Origin: Saprospiraceae bacterium
Lineage (GTDB): Bacteria > Bacteroidota > Bacteroidia > Chitinophagales > Saprospiraceae
Direction of reading: 5' to 3'
Length of the DNA: 33,519 bases
Assembly: GCA_020628475.1 (NCBI GenBank)
Contig: JAHDFB010000036.1
Coordinates: 1 to 33,519, forward strand
In this document: one piece after another, positions 31,054 to 33,519 of the stretch
Position numbering within the stretch: the stretch's first letter is position 1
How the letters are laid out: each line of letters starts with the position of its first letter
Notes under the pieces: generated by a model
What the model saw: only the letters and a program-made list of their open reading frames with translations
The model's database searches: none
What the model was told of the DNA's origin: nothing
Made by a program: the position numbers and the translations under genes

Positions 31054-33150
31054 CTATTCTATCATAGCCAAGAAATCCTCCTCGGTCAAAATGGACACTG
31101 TTCCCAATGCTTCTGCTTTTTTTAGTTTGGATCCGGCTTTTTCACCAACTACCAGAAAATCTAATTTACTACTTACTGCACTGATATTTTTTGCTCCTGC
31201 CAAGGTTGCCTTTTGTTGTGCTTCTTTTCTTGTCATCTGTTGTAAAGAACCAGTGAATAAAATCGTCTTACCTTTGAACGGAGCATCTTCGGCTACTTCA
31301 ACAGGCCTGTCTTCTTCCGTTTGCTTCATATTTACCCCATATTCTTCCATTTTTTTTATAAGGGCAATGTTTTCTTCCTGTTGAAAAAAGTGTGATACCT
31401 CTCGTGCCAGAATAGGGCCTACATCATGTATGTCGGTATAGTTTTCTTCTGTCCAATCGGCAAGATCTAAGACGTGTTCGATGCGTTCCGCTAATACTTT
31501 ACTCGCTTTACGTCCCAGGTGATAGATGCTTAATGAGTTAAGCAGTCGATGAATAGGGTTTTGTTTTGCTTTGAGGACGGCTTCTTGGAGTTTTGTAGCT
31601 GATTTCTCGCCGAATCCTTCTAATTCTGCGATCGCTTGATAGTCCAAATTATAGATGTCCGAAATATCTCGCAACCAAGCTAAATCATAAAATCGCTCTA
31701 CATAGGATTTTCCGAATCCATCGATATTCATTGCGTCTTTGGAGACATGGAAGATCATTTTTTGTATTATCTGTGCTTCGCAGTAGTTATTGGGGCATCG
31801 CCATTTGGCTTCATCTTCTGGTTTTATTAAGTCATAATTGCAAGAGGGACATTGCTTGGGAAAATCTATCGGTATTTCTTTTCCAGACCGAAGTTCGTCC
31901 AATGATTTTACAATATACGGGATCACGTCTCCCGCTCTTTCAACCAGTACCGTATCTCCCAATCGAATGTCTTTGGACTGAATAAATTCTTCGTTATGCA
32001 AGGATATGGAGGATACGGTGACCCCAGCAAGTGCTACCGGTGTGATTTTGGCAACTGGTGTGATGGAACCTGTTTTTCCAACTTGATATTCTACCTTTTC
32101 TAGAATACTGGTGGCTTGTTTGGCTTTAAATTTATAAGCGATTGCCCATCGCGGATGATGTTGCGTATATCCTGCCAACTCTTGTAGTTTGAAATCGTCC
32201 ACTTTGATAACCATTCCATCGATTTCGTAAGGGTATTTCTCTCGTTGATTTTCCCATTTTATACAATGTTGGGATACCTCATCTATCGTACTGTAGACGC
32301 CAAATTCGGATTTAGGAACCTTGAATCCCAAATCTTTGAGCATAGCGATGCAAGTACTATGCTTTTCAAATTGATGAAGTATATCATTGCCGTTTGCATC
32401 TTCTGCAAAGGAAAGTTGAAATATAAAAACATCAATACCGCGTTTGGCTGTTTCGTTAGCGTCTTTCATTCGAAGTCCACCAGTTGCAGCATTTCTCGGA
32501 TTGGCGAATAAAACTTGTTGGTTTTTAGCTCTTTCTTGATTGACTCGATCGAAAACATCTTTTCTAATAACGGCTTCTCCTCGTAATTCCACTCGGTGAA
32601 TGCCATATTTGGAAAATGCAGCTTTGAGTGGGATGGATTTTATTGATTTGGCATTTGCCGTCATTTCTTCCCCTTGTGTTCCATCGCCCCTTGTTGCTCC
32701 ACGAACAAGCTGATCATTTTCATATACCAAAGCAATACTACCTCCATCAAATTTTGGTTCAACAGCAAAGGTCATCGTTTCCTCACCTGTTAATTTGACG
32801 ATGGACTTTTCGAAATCAACTAGATCTTCCTTATTGTAGCTATTTCCCAAAGATAGCATGGGCGTCAAGTGTTTCACCTTATTAAATTCGGATGTGAGAT
32901 CTTTGGCTACTCGTTGTGTCGGTGAATCTTCTGTGATTAAGGCAGGGTAGGTTTCTTCCAGTTTTTCTAAGGATTTATACAACATATCGTATTCATAGTC
33001 CGACAACACAGGACTATTTTCAACATAGTATTTCCACTCGTGAAAGCGAAGATTATCTCGTAAATCTTCTATCTGATCTTTAGTTGCTGGAGTGCTGAGA
33101 AACTGCTTGGATTGTTCGAAAAATGCTTTTTGTTTGGACGCTTCGTACAT
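31054..33150 (-). CDS. ligA: NAD-dependent DNA ligase
   Basis: 698 residues. Seals nicks in DNA replication and repair using NAD+. Domain order: Ia (LRFHEWKYYVENSPVLSDYE), adenylation with Lys133 in AVEPKFDGGSIALVY (the usual KLDG reads KFDG) and TRGDGTQGEEMTANA, OB fold (KTGSITPVAKITPVALAGV), a Cys4 zinc finger (CPSC...CPNNYC), helix-hairpin-helix (LEGFGEKSATKLQEAV, DVGPILAREVSHFF), and C-terminal BRCT (FKGKTILFTGSLQQMTRKEA). Length and order are normal. It is on the minus strand, convergent with the toxin gene. Confidence 0.97.
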   Translation of the reverse strand: MYEASKQKAFFEQSKQFLSTPATKDQIEDLRDNLRFHEWKYYVENSPVLSDYEYDMLYKSLEKLEETYPALITEDSPTQRVAKDLTSEFNKVKHLTPMLSLGNSYNKEDLVDFEKSIVKLTGEETMTFAVEPKFDGGSIALVYENDQLVRGATRGDGTQGEEMTANAKSIKSIPLKAAFSKYGIHRVELRGEAVIRKDVFDRVNQERAKNQQVLFANPRNAATGGLRMKDANETAKRGIDVFIFQLSFAEDANGNDILHQFEKHSTCIAMLKDLGFKVPKSEFGVYSTIDEVSQHCIKWENQREKYPYEIDGMVIKVDDFKLQELAGYTQHHPRWAIAYKFKAKQATSILEKVEYQVGKTGSITPVAKITPVALAGVTVSSISLHNEEFIQSKDIRLGDTVLVERAGDVIPYIVKSLDELRSGKEIPIDFPKQCPSCNYDLIKPEDEAKWRCPNNYCEAQIIQKMIFHVSKDAMNIDGFGKSYVERFYDLAWLRDISDIYNLDYQAIAELEGFGEKSATKLQEAVLKAKQNPIHRLLNSLSIYHLGRKASKVLAERIEHVLDLADWTEENYTDIHDVGPILAREVSHFFQQEENIALIKKMEEYGVNMKQTEEDRPVEVAEDAPFKGKTILFTGSLQQMTRKEAQQKATLAGAKNISAVSSKLDFLVVGEKAGSKLKKAEALGTVSILTEEDFLAMIE

Positions 33151-33519
33151 GAACTTTATTTCTGAGTTTTAACCCGCCTGATACGGTTTTAATGTGCTGT
33201 GAAATTAGAAAAAAGTCCGAAGCTCACAAAGTAGTTCTTGCTTGACAGGAGGTAGTATGTTCTCGGGTATTTATAGACTGGTTTATTAAATGCATGATCT
33301 ATAAGGGATAAGGATAGGAAGGAATCGGTCCTTGTGCTATGCCTCTTTCGCAAAAACTACTTATTTTATTGTACTTTGACCTCTCATTACAAAGTGCCAA
33401 TGCATAATTCGGGTTGAATTGAAGGTTAAATTTTAGAAGGGAAATTATGCAAACCATGTTTATATCGAAGGACCGATGTCCGCAGGACGGAGCGCAGCGA
33501 ACTCCTGGAATAGCCTGGT
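33151..33519. other. Stretch without a confident gene, ending in a GC-rich palindromic segment
   Basis: 369 bases upstream of ligA. Until about 33460 the sequence is AT-rich with no recognisable gene. From 33470 it becomes GC-rich and self-complementary: GGAC-CGAT-GTCC, then GTCC-GCA-GGAC, then CAGGA (33483-33487) with TCCTG (33503-33507). This may be a REP-like repeat or the edge of another element. The 24 codons open to the window end from ATG 33447 run through it and are probably not a gene. Confidence 0.4.

Noticed and set aside
33447..33519. Start of a gene at ATG 33447
   Set aside because: Only 24 codons are visible and they run through a palindromic GC-rich segment with no family pattern.

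Overview
The window is AT-rich chromosomal DNA from a member of the Bacteroidota. Four things point there: Bacteroidota-type promoters (TTTG about 19 bases from TAnnTTTG, best at 16915-16945), a large secreted protein ending in a type B type IX secretion (CHU_C) domain, three families typical of the phylum (DUF4783, DUF4294, DUF2851), and weak ribosome binding sites. The gene content suits a Saprospiria/Cytophagia-like lineage, but that finer placement is inference. Genes are dense and mostly housekeeping or catabolic. I see no rRNA, tRNA, CRISPR array or prophage.

Layout. 1-1519: 3' end of trkA and an overlapping trkH (potassium uptake); trkH carries an in-frame TAA 41 codons after its natural start. 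1559-5265: two unrecognised lipoproteins, a small charged protein, gpmI (glycolysis) and a DUF4783 exported protein. 5273-6650: a degenerate REP-associated (Y1/RAYT-like) transposase gene between two inverted REP-like palindromes, the only mobile-element-like region. 6693-9920: trmB, two tandem lspA paralogues, and trhO. 10030-14782: a Cys-rich T9SS cargo protein with two glycosyltransferase genes, the second overlapping a methylmalonyl-CoA mutase gene (to 16880). 16895-19479: a terminator, a consensus promoter and paaABCD (phenylacetyl-CoA epoxidase without its reductase PaaE). 19480-23399: DUF4294 protein, diphosphomevalonate decarboxylase, exported rhodanese and DUF2851 protein. 23458-28818: a biotin operon, bioF-bioD-bioA-KAS-bioB, with a FabF-like ketoacyl synthase inserted before bioB. 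28865-31042: an LpxR-like lipid A deacylase with a long N-terminal extension, its start codon inside a 16-bp inverted repeat, followed by a small toxin-antitoxin pair. 31054-33150: ligA, then 369 bases without a confident gene.

How the genes fit together. Phenylacetyl-CoA epoxidation feeds a pathway ending in acetyl-CoA and succinyl-CoA, and methylmalonyl-CoA mutase connects succinyl-CoA with methylmalonyl-CoA. The biotin operon makes the cofactor of the carboxylases on the same propionate route; that link is inference. Much of the rest serves the envelope: two lipoprotein signal peptidases, several lipoproteins, an LpxR-like protein, a T9SS cargo and glycosyltransferases. The most interesting signals are the REP/RAYT-like module with a catalytically dead-looking transposase, the KAS in the biotin operon, the duplicated lspA, the trkH stop codon, and hairpins that enclose start codons.
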